From positions 1-5,269 of the forward strand of contig MNQS01000029.1 of NCBI GenBank assembly GCA_001915545.1: a DNA stretch of 5,269 nucleotides, given 5' to 3'. Position numbers and translations under genes: made by a program. The notes under the pieces were generated by a model. It did not search any database, was not told the DNA's origin, and saw only the letters and a program-made list of their open reading frames with translations. This DNA comes from Bacteroides sp. 43_108 (GTDB lineage Bacteria; Bacteroidota; Bacteroidia; Bacteroidales; Bacteroidaceae). The first letter of the stretch is position 1. Every line of letters starts with the position of its first letter. Below, in pieces: positions 1-5,269 of the stretch.

Positions 1-1
1 C

Positions 2-1792
2 AAGGAAATAGTTTGTATGGGAAGTGACATACGTTCTTCTAATTCAAGTCCAATCAATACAACTGTAAACCAATGCTTGCTGAATGGTAAGGTGCAAGTT
101 GCAAAATTTGGCGGCGCGGTTGCTTATCCTTCATACGGTGAACGTGAATATGATGACTTGGAGTGGGTTAATCATGGCAACGTAACATATCATTTCCCGA
201 AAAAATCTAAGCTGTTCTTGCGAAATAAGGAACAACAGGGGACTTGGAACAGCATTACCAGTTATAACGATGTATGGACTGTGAAGAAAAATGTATTCAA
301 TTTGTGGTTTGACCATGGAGTCAAGCCTGACAGCGGAGAATATATTTACTACATCATGCCGAACACAAAAGACATTAGTGAGGCAAAAGCTGTTGTGGAT
401 AGCCTGACAACTGTAAATAATGATACGATACAAGCTGTATATAACCACACACTGAACATTCTTGGAGCTGTATTCTACAAAAAGGGAACTTTGAAGATTG
501 GAGATATTGAGCTTACATGTTCCGAACCTTGTACCGCAATGTTCACTTCTACGAATACTGAGAACGTCAAGGCGTATTTCTCAGATCCGTCATATTCGCT
601 GGATTCCATGAACGTATATGTAAAGATGCCAATGTTGAGATATAAGACATTGAAATGTATATTTAATGCGGATGAGCATTACAAGGGGGCGACAAGCAAT
701 TATGAAATAGATGTAAATACTCAGGATTCCATATATGTATCTGCTGAAGATATACAATTTGATCGCTCATCTGTAGAACTGAGTTACGACTCACCTTATG
801 ATATGCTGAAAGCACAGGTGATACCGTCTAATGCTACAAACAACATTCCGTCATGGTCGAGCAGCAATGAGAATGTTGCTATAGTCAGCAAAGATGGAAT
901 GGTTGTCGCAGCAGGTCAAGGTGAAGCTGTGATTACGGCACGAATAAATGAGCAAATATCAGCTTCATGTACTGTTACGGTTTCTGATCCTATATTCAGT
1001 GTTCCTGCATCTGCCGATGCATATGTCTTTGATGGAAAGCCGTCAGAAAATTATGGCGATCAGCCTTCGTTGGTTGTGAAGACTGATGGAAGCGGATATA
1101 CGAGACGTGCATACCTGATTTTTTCACTTCCTACAGCTGAGGATATAGGTGTTGATGCATCTATAGAGAAATCAAAGCTTTTGATGTATGTGACATTGTC
1201 ATCTCCTAATGCACCTGAAGTCAACTGGAATGTCTACCCTTCCATGTCGATTACATGGAGAGAGAATACGATTGATTGGGCAAATAAACCGACATATTCT
1301 TTGTCCCAGCTTCTCGATTCCAAACAATGTTTTATTCCTGATTGGACAAATGAAATAAGCAGAACTGTTTCGTTTGATGTAGGTGATTATGTATCTAAAC
1401 AATATAATAACGGACGAAAAGGTGTAACTTTCCAGATAAATCAAGATAAGCGTGCATCAGATGGCAAAGGCAATACTGAGTTCGCTTCTAAGGAATATGA
1501 CAACAAAGCGACACATCCACGTTTGATGTTTTTGGTACGTGATTACGTAAATGATATAGATAATGTTTCTGAAGAAAGCGAAGTTAAAGCTGTCGTTGTG
1601 AATGGTAAGGTCATTATATATGGAGATGTCAACGGAAGAATTGATGTATATAATACATTAGGTGTAAAAATCAATGCACGTATAACTGAAGAGTCGTCAG
1701 GTGTATCAAGTGTTGAGATGAATGGATTGCCGACTGGAATATATATAATAAGATCAGGTTCTAGTATTATTAAAGTAAAGTATGCTCAATAG
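2..1792 (+). CDS. PL8 polysaccharide lyase (chondroitin/hyaluronan type), C-terminal part with Big_2, DNRLRE-like and T9SS-type tail; 5' end outside window
   Basis: This gene is open from the left edge. The codons before the ATG at 17 read KEIVC and run straight into MGSDI, matching the conserved PL8 stretch of the EIVCLGSGI type, so that ATG is internal and the alpha-toroid catalytic half lies upstream. Visible parts in order: the PL8 central beta-sandwich (about 2-440); the small PL8 C-terminal beta domain (about 443-715, starting HTLNILGAVFYKKGTL); a Big_2 Ig-like module (about 734-985, with WSSSNENVAIVSKDG and a GEAVITA strand); a DNRLRE/CBM96-like module (about 1001-1546, with ASADAYVFDG, a YGDQPSL stretch and RRAYLIFSL); and a tail (about 1571-1789) with IDVYNTLGV and LPTGIYIIRSG, resembling the T9SS type A sorting domain. 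The family cleaves uronic-acid-containing glycosaminoglycans by beta-elimination. I infer a secreted or surface enzyme, with the extra modules serving as spacer and carbohydrate binding. Catalytic residues are outside the window, so activity and exact substrate cannot be judged. The family call is firm; the DNRLRE and T9SS assignments are from pattern memory. Confidence 0.9.
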   Translation, partial: KEIVCMGSDIRSSNSSPINTTVNQCLLNGKVQVAKFGGAVAYPSYGEREYDDLEWVNHGNVTYHFPKKSKLFLRNKEQQGTWNSITSYNDVWTVKKNVFNLWFDHGVKPDSGEYIYYIMPNTKDISEAKAVVDSLTTVNNDTIQAVYNHTLNILGAVFYKKGTLKIGDIELTCSEPCTAMFTSTNTENVKAYFSDPSYSLDSMNVYVKMPMLRYKTLKCIFNADEHYKGATSNYEIDVNTQDSIYVSAEDIQFDRSSVELSYDSPYDMLKAQVIPSNATNNIPSWSSSNENVAIVSKDGMVVAAGQGEAVITARINEQISASCTVTVSDPIFSVPASADAYVFDGKPSENYGDQPSLVVKTDGSGYTRRAYLIFSLPTAEDIGVDASIEKSKLLMYVTLSSPNAPEVNWNVYPSMSITWRENTIDWANKPTYSLSQLLDSKQCFIPDWTNEISRTVSFDVGDYVSKQYNNGRKGVTFQINQDKRASDGKGNTEFASKEYDNKATHPRLMFLVRDYVNDIDNVSEESEVKAVVVNGKVIIYGDVNGRIDVYNTLGVKINARITEESSGVSSVEMNGLPTGIYIIRSGSSIIKVKYAQ

Positions 1793-1861
1793 TCTGTATT
1801 ATAATATGTTATTACATTAATTCTGTAACTTCTATGTATTGGCATTTAATGTGATTTGAGG

Positions 1862-1891
1862 TACGGGTCTCTATGAGTCCCGTATTTTTTT
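1862..1891 (+). terminator. Rho-independent terminator after the first PL8 gene
   Basis: TACGGG (1862-1867) pairs with CCCGTA (1879-1884). A T-T mismatch follows, then CTC (1869-1871) pairs with GAG (1875-1877) around a TAT loop. Seven T residues follow at 1885-1891. It starts 69 bases after the stop codon at 1790-1792. This is a textbook intrinsic terminator and suggests that the first PL8 transcript ends here, so the GH88 gene would need its own promoter. Confidence 0.88.
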
Positions 1892-1902
1892 CTCTTTGTT
1901 AG

Positions 1903-1929
1903 AAGCATGTAGGTTATTCAACCATGCTT
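1903..1929. repeat. Imperfect inverted repeat (weak hairpin)
   Basis: AAGCAT (1903-1908) pairs with ATGCTT (1924-1929), and GGTT (1912-1915) pairs with AACC (1920-1923) around an ATTC loop; GTA at 1909-1911 is bulged on one side. It lies 11 bases after the T run of the terminator. No T run follows it, so it is not a second intrinsic terminator. It may stabilise an RNA 3' end or be chance in AT-rich DNA. Confidence 0.3.
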
Positions 1930-2425
1930 GCAATCTATTCAATTATGTCTAATATTACCATAATGGACTATTGGGGAGATGTGGTCTGGTTCATTTCTTG
2001 TGCTTTAAACTAGATCGTTTATTTCTCCTGATATTGTCATTACTTGCGCATTTATTTAATGCATAAAATGAATCATTGTATGTATTGAATAACCATTGAT
2101 GTGAATGCTGTCTGATAGAATACTTTTTTATTCAAATATTATTGCTTGGATATGTCCTTTTTCTACCTGAATAAATGAGCACAGGGTGTATTTCCGATAT
2201 GATTATAAGATTGTGACAACACGAATCAGGCATGAATTCCTGAATGCATGTAAATAGATTATTCAGTTATTTTAAGACTCGATAAGTGCAAAATTTATAT
2301 CATGTAAAGTTTGCAAGCATATAACACTGGATTTTTATCTCTGAATCCTGATTTTTTGAACTTTTGTCTTTTACTTTTTGTTTAACACGCTGATTTTATG
2401 GGCATAATGTTAATTGTTTGCATCG

Positions 2426-2455
2426 GTACAATAGTACAAGAAATACAAATTGTAC
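2426..2455. promoter_or_regulatory. GTACAA direct and inverted repeat cluster upstream of GH88; possible operator
   Basis: GTACAA occurs at 2426-2431 and again at 2434-2439, starts 8 bases apart, with a partial copy TACAA at 2444-2448. The inverted copy TTGTAC follows at 2450-2455. The second GTACAA and TTGTAC form a 6-bp dyad with a 10-base spacer. The cluster lies 78-108 bases before the chosen GH88 start, where a regulator or promoter would be expected. Repeats of this size can arise by chance in AT-rich DNA, and no regulator gene is visible, so a regulatory role is only inferred. Confidence 0.3.
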
Positions 2456-2520
2456 GTAAAAGCTGTTTTCTCACAATGCACTAATATTGCAGCAGTTGTT
2501 AAACGTAATCGAAATACAAA
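2440..2520. repeat. Repeated decamer GAAATACAAA (2440-2449 and 2511-2520)
   Basis: The exact 10-base word GAAATACAAA occurs twice in the GH88 upstream region. The first copy overlaps the GTACAA cluster; the second ends 13 bases before the GH88 start codon, in the A-rich stretch typical of Bacteroidota translation starts. The second copy may simply reflect that A-richness. Function unknown. Confidence 0.3.
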
Positions 2521-2533
2521 ACAAAAACTCACT

Positions 2534-3709
2534 ATGATCTATAGAAATTTCATTTGTGTATTGATGCTGTTGTCATCCTCAATCTTTAGTGCTGAGGCTA
2601 AGGATAAATATAAGAATATAGACAAGGTTGTAGAGAATTATGGCATTCTGCTGTCGTATGCTGAAAGTAAAGGACAGAATCCTCGAGCAATCAACCCTGA
2701 TGGTTCTATGTTGTGGTGCGGAAAGAATTTTGACTGGACTGAAGGATTCTTTCCTGGCTCTTGCTGGTATATATATGAAATGACAGGAGATGCAAAATGG
2801 AAGAATGCCGCGATGGACTTTCAGGCTTTTAATAGAAAACATACAGGTCACAGCAATCACGATTTGGGATTTATCTTTAATTGCTCGTATGGAAACGGTT
2901 ATCGTTTGACTGGAGATAAAGATATGCTCAACATAATGATAGAAGCTGGAAAAACATTGGTAGATAGATACAATCCAGTAGTAAAATGTATAAAGAGCTG
3001 GAATACCAAAGGTGGATGGCAGGCCAAACGAGGCTGGAAATTTCCTGTGATAATTGACAATATGATGAATCTGGAACTTCTTTTTGTTTTGACAGAAGAA
3101 ACAGGCGACTCTGTATATTATAATGTGGCTGTTTCGCATGCCAACACTACTATGAAGAATCATTTCCGTGACAACTTCAGTTCTTTCCATGTTGTCGATT
3201 ATGATCCAGAAACTGGAGCTGTAAGGAGTCGTGAAACAGCGCAGGGCTTTTCGGACGAGAGTTCTTGGGCAAGAGGACAGACTTGGGCCTTGTACGGATA
3301 TACTGTATGTTATAGATTCACTAAGGACCAGAAGTATCTGAAACAGGCCGAGTCTGTAGCGGACTACATTTTTAAATTCGAAGGTATGCCTGATGATTTG
3401 GTTCCATATTGGGATTATGCAGTTGCAGACAAGAAGGATTCTCCGTGTGATGCTTCGGCCACTTCTATAACAGCTTCTGCTCTTTATGAACTTTATGTAC
3501 ATACAGGAAATAAGAAATACAGAAAGTATGCAGACAAGATTATGAAATCACTTTCATCGTCGAAGTATTTTGCAGATAAGAATGAGGTGTATGGCTTCTT
3601 GCTTAAGCATTCTGTAGGCAGCATTCCTCATGGAGCTGAAATTGACGTGCCTTTGAATTATGCAGATTACTATTATCTGGAGGCTATGTTGAGAAAGAAT
3701 AAACTCTGA
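2534..3709 (+). CDS. GH88 unsaturated glucuronyl hydrolase, periplasmic
   Basis: A 391-residue protein of the size usual for GH88. The family removes the 4,5-unsaturated uronic acid left on oligosaccharides by polysaccharide lyases; hydration of the double bond leads to a keto sugar and a free amino sugar or oligosaccharide. The two acidic residues expected from the Bacillus UGL enzyme (Asp88 and Asp149) are visible as Asp110 in HDLGFIFNCSYG and Asp175 in IIDNMMNLELL, 65 apart versus 61 in that enzyme. Other family blocks are HVVDYDPETG, SSWARGQTWALYGY, VPYWDYA, DASATSITASALYEL and NYADYYYLEAMLR. The ATG at 2534 gives a good signal peptide (IYRNF, then CVLMLLSSSIFSAEA, cleavage before KDKYK) with no lipobox cysteine. 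An in-frame TTG at 2450 would add a polar 28-residue extension and is unlikely. No Shine-Dalgarno; the upstream leader is A-rich. Between two PL8 lyases, it probably processes their chondroitin or hyaluronan disaccharides. Preference for sulfated products cannot be read from the sequence. Confidence 0.93.
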   Translation: MIYRNFICVLMLLSSSIFSAEAKDKYKNIDKVVENYGILLSYAESKGQNPRAINPDGSMLWCGKNFDWTEGFFPGSCWYIYEMTGDAKWKNAAMDFQAFNRKHTGHSNHDLGFIFNCSYGNGYRLTGDKDMLNIMIEAGKTLVDRYNPVVKCIKSWNTKGGWQAKRGWKFPVIIDNMMNLELLFVLTEETGDSVYYNVAVSHANTTMKNHFRDNFSSFHVVDYDPETGAVRSRETAQGFSDESSWARGQTWALYGYTVCYRFTKDQKYLKQAESVADYIFKFEGMPDDLVPYWDYAVADKKDSPCDASATSITASALYELYVHTGNKKYRKYADKIMKSLSSSKYFADKNEVYGFLLKHSVGSIPHGAEIDVPLNYADYYYLEAMLRKNKL

Positions 3710-3786
3710 TAAATATTTAAACAGTATAGAAACCTTAACTATTTTTTACAGTACGGATTTAGGTCACAGTTTCCGTCGCTGTCATC

Positions 3787-3819
3787 GGTGCAGCAGAAGT
3801 AATGTTTTTCTGCTGCACC
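3787..3819 (+). terminator. Perfect 12-bp hairpin after GH88; possible terminator or processing stem
   Basis: GGTGCAGCAGAA (3787-3798) is exactly complementary to TTCTGCTGCACC (3808-3819) with a 9-base loop. It begins 77 bases after the GH88 stop codon. The bases that follow (TTAATTAAAAATC) form only a poor T tract, so it is not a classical intrinsic terminator. Partial termination, RNA 3'-end protection or separation of GH88 expression from the downstream lyase are all possible. Confidence 0.55.
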
Positions 3820-3947
3820 TTAATTAAAAATCAAATGAATCTTTGTGTTGACCATTGACTAAAAATCATTACTCTATGAAAACAAATATAGTAGATAGCA
3901 TAATGGCTGATTCAACCAAATGTATAGGAATACATAGCAGAATCAGT

Positions 3948-4763
3948 ATGCTGAAAACCGGATTCAGAAGGTTCTTTACGTCTACATTCTTTTTTATGGC
4001 TGTCTGCTCGGCCGGAGCATCGGAAACGCAGACTGTCTTTGAAAAAATCATACAGAATGTTGTTGAGCAGCAACTCTCTGGTGCAAGTATAACTTATGAG
4101 GATGGGCAGACAAGTGAGTATCTCAAAAGCTTAAGAGCTGACGGTTCTTTCCCCGACATAAATTATAAAAGTACAAGCCAGACAAATTGGGCACCGAATT
4201 ATCATCTGGACAGGATGAGATATATGGCTATATCATACATCTCGCCTAAAAGCAAGTATTACGGTGATGAAATTCTTCATAACGCAATAGTGAATATGTT
4301 GAACTATTGGTATGACGTGAACCCATGGAGTACTAACTGGTTTAACCAAGAAATAGGATGGCCTCAGCGTATGGGACTGAACTTGTGTTTGCTGCGTGCA
4401 GGAAAGGAACAAGTACCGCAGGAGCTCGAGAGTAAGATTCTGAAGCGTATGAGAGATATCAGTAAGGGTCCTGATCAGCCTGGTTCACAAGGATCGGGAG
4501 CGAATAAGATGGATATTGCTTTGCAGTGGATTTACCGATCTACTTTGCAGGCCGATAAGGAAACATTGGATTTCTCAGTTGAACAATTCTATTATCCGTT
4601 GAAATTCAATACCGGTGAAGGTATGCAGAGCGATTATTCATATTTGCAGCATAGTACACAGCTATATATTGGCGGTTATGGTGAATCGGTGTTGAATGCA
4701 ACATTAAAAGTTTCATTTTCCTTGTTGATACAGAGTATGCGGGAGGTGATAATATGGAACTGA
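3948..4763 (+). CDS. Second PL8 polysaccharide lyase, N-terminal alpha-toroid part, ends early at a frameshift
   Basis: This is the first half of a PL8 chondroitin/hyaluronan lyase. The ATG at 3948 gives a compact signal peptide (LKTGFRRFF, then TSTFFFMAVCSAGA, cleavage before SETQ). ATGs at 3876 and 3903 and a TTG at 3855 are in frame but would add long polar extensions; 3876 has an A-rich leader and is the main alternative. Helical-toroid motifs include NYHLDRMRYMA, NWFNQEIGWPQRM and SGANKMDIALQW. Expected catalytic residues are present: Asn (codon 4503, in SGANK), His (codon 4650, in LQHST) and Tyr (codon 4677, in GGYGE). Asn-His spacing is 49 and His-Tyr is 9, against 50 and 9 in Pedobacter heparinus chondroitinase AC (Asn175, His225, Tyr234, numbers from memory). 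After about codon 4716 the frame loses family resemblance and stops at 4761-4763, while the rest of the lyase continues in another frame. I read this as one broken gene, not a short protein. Confidence 0.88.
   Translation: MLKTGFRRFFTSTFFFMAVCSAGASETQTVFEKIIQNVVEQQLSGASITYEDGQTSEYLKSLRADGSFPDINYKSTSQTNWAPNYHLDRMRYMAISYISPKSKYYGDEILHNAIVNMLNYWYDVNPWSTNWFNQEIGWPQRMGLNLCLLRAGKEQVPQELESKILKRMRDISKGPDQPGSQGSGANKMDIALQWIYRSTLQADKETLDFSVEQFYYPLKFNTGEGMQSDYSYLQHSTQLYIGGYGESVLNATLKVSFSLLIQSMREVIIWN
4716..4719 (+). other. Probable single-base deletion (frameshift) in a TTTT run of the second PL8 gene
   Basis: Upstream, the frame reads GGYGESVLNATLKVS. The matching lyase sequence downstream is one frame back, reading LVDTEYAGGDNMELISNF from 4721. 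Adding one T to the run at 4716-4719 gives KVSFFLVDTEYAGG, which fits the PL8 pattern of KV followed by two aromatic or hydrophobic residues. With that one base restored, Tyr (4677) to Arg (4835) is 53 residues, against 54 expected from chondroitinase AC. The exact base cannot be fixed: the AAAA run at 4706-4709 is a second possible site. It may be a true mutation or a homopolymer sequencing error. Confidence 0.8.
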
Positions 4764-5269
4764 TTTCCAATTTCCTTCTTAAGGCCTATATTCCTACGAT
4801 TCGCGGTCATTATATGATGTATAATGCCATAGGACGTGGTATGGCGCGTAAGGGAGGTACAAGCCGATCCAGTTTTGTGTCAAGTCTTGAAAGTATGAAG
4901 AAGTTGGATCCGGCGAATATCAATAAATATGATGAGGCTGTAAAACGAATAAGTGGAAAAGAGTCCGTTTCGTTTGGATTGGAATCATATAATAGACATT
5001 TCTGGAGAGCCGATTATACGTTGCATCAAAGACCAGAATATACAATTGACGTGCGTATGGCATCTAAGCGTACAAGAAGATGCGAAAATGGAAATGGAGA
5101 AAATCTAAAGGGGTACTTCATAACAGAAGGAGGCACACAGATTGTCATGCGTGGTGATGAGTATGTAGATATTTATCCTGTTTGGGATTGGAGTCGTATA
5201 CCAGGAACCACAACACCGGCATTGACAAATGTTCCGCAACCAGCCGCATGGGGACAAAACGGACAGAGC
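4721..5269 (+). CDS. Second PL8 lyase, continuation after the frameshift, runs off the right edge
   Basis: This frame is open to the window end with no stop and continues the PL8 protein started at 3948. It covers the end of the alpha-toroid (YIPTIRGHYMMYNAIGRGMAR) and the start of the beta-sandwich (HFWRADYTLHQRPEY, VRMASKRTR, ENLKGYFITEGGTQI, PVWDWSRIPGTT). Arg codons at 4835 and 4847 are four apart, like Arg288 and Arg292 of chondroitinase AC. Glu at 5084 and Asn at 5093 in CENGNGEN are three apart, like Glu371 and Asn374, and Arg to Glu is exactly 83 residues in both (reference numbers from memory). The first ATG in this frame, 4754, overlaps the upstream stop at 4761-4763 and would be a false gene start created by the frameshift. 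The sequence stops shortly before the point at which the first lyase fragment begins, so the two copies cannot be aligned within this window. Any C-terminal modules of this copy lie outside. Confidence 0.87.

Larger units (their letters stand above)
1892..2533. other. AT-rich intergenic region without a recognisable gene
   Basis: About 640 bases between the terminator and the GH88 start. In-frame stops are frequent; the + strand frame I followed (from 2106) closes after about 20 codons. I see no tRNA-like cloverleaf, no riboswitch I recognise, no insertion sequence ends and no CRISPR-type array. It must hold the GH88 promoter, but no clean Bacteroidota promoter (TTTG at -33 with TAnnTTTG at -7, 19-21 bases apart) could be placed. 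What it does hold is a weak hairpin at 1903-1929, a GTACAA repeat cluster at 2426-2455 and a repeated decamer at 2440-2449 and 2511-2520. An unrecognised small RNA cannot be excluded. Confidence 0.6.

Noticed and set aside
17..19. ATG at 17 as the true start of the first gene
   Set aside because: The frame is open upstream to the window edge, and the preceding KEIVC residues belong to a conserved PL8 motif; the protein would also lack a signal peptide and the catalytic half.
131..448. Minus-strand open frame inside the first PL8 gene
   Set aside because: Opposite conserved PL8 beta-sandwich sequence, with no family resemblance; coding shadow. The same applies to minus-strand frames at 1199-1444 and 3869-4051.
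1912..2094. Perfect 10-base inverted repeat GGTTATTCAA (1912-1921) and TTGAATAACC (2085-2094)
   Set aside because: The arms do not extend beyond 10 bases, are 163 bases apart, and such a match is expected at about this rate by chance in several hundred AT-rich bases. No transposase or target duplication is present.
2355..2380. Possible Bacteroidota promoter from TTTG (2355-2358 or 2363-2366) and TACTTTTTG (2372-2380)
   Set aside because: The -7 like element has one extra base relative to TAnnTTTG, and neither TTTG lies 19-21 bases before it; T-rich sequence gives such matches by chance.
2579..3502. Long open frame on the minus strand inside the GH88 gene (about 307 codons)
   Set aside because: It lies opposite a gene with clear GH88 motifs, its translation has no recognisable domain, and it is rich in Ser, Ile, Cys and Arg as expected of an antisense shadow.
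4704..4712. Programmed -1 frameshifting at TTA AAA GTT
   Set aside because: The AAAA run allows only a single-tRNA slip and does not form a canonical X XXY YYZ heptamer. The TTTT run is also non-canonical in this frame, and I saw no obvious stimulatory stem just downstream. A one-base deletion fits the family sequence better, although recoding is not formally excluded.

Overview
The window looks like part of a glycosaminoglycan (chondroitin/hyaluronan-type) degradation locus from a member of the Bacteroidota, probably Bacteroidales and possibly Prevotellaceae. The basis is AT-rich DNA, A-rich translation start regions without Shine-Dalgarno sequences, a C-terminal tail resembling a type IX secretion (T9SS) sorting domain, and a polysaccharide lyase family 8 (PL8) plus glycoside hydrolase family 88 (GH88) gene set. 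The genus is inference; no rRNA or other marker is present.

Layout, all on the + strand. (1) 2-1792 is the 3' part of a large PL8 lyase, cut by the left edge. Its lyase beta-sandwich is followed by a bacterial Ig-like (Big_2) module, a DNRLRE/CBM96-like module and a T9SS-type tail. (2) A clear intrinsic terminator lies at 1862-1891, followed by an AT-rich gap of about 640 bases with no gene; a small cluster of GTACAA repeats sits near its 3' end. (3) 2534-3709 is a complete GH88 unsaturated glucuronyl hydrolase with a signal peptide. (4) A perfect 12-bp hairpin lies at 3787-3819. (5) From about 3948 to the right edge is a second PL8 lyase. It has its own signal peptide and the full set of expected active-site residues, but its reading frame breaks near 4716-4719, apparently through loss of one T. 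It is therefore read as two overlapping pieces, 3948-4763 and 4721-5269.

How the parts fit: PL8 enzymes cleave chondroitin, dermatan or hyaluronan by beta-elimination, leaving a 4,5-unsaturated uronic acid at the new non-reducing end. GH88 removes that sugar from the resulting oligosaccharides. The T9SS tail on the first lyase suggests an outer surface or secreted enzyme, while the GH88 has a plain signal peptide and probably works in the periplasm. No SusC/SusD pair, sulfatase or regulator is in view.

The points most worth a second look are the frameshift in an otherwise intact lyase, the modular tail of the first lyase, and the PL8-GH88-PL8 arrangement. I see no sign of a wholly new system.
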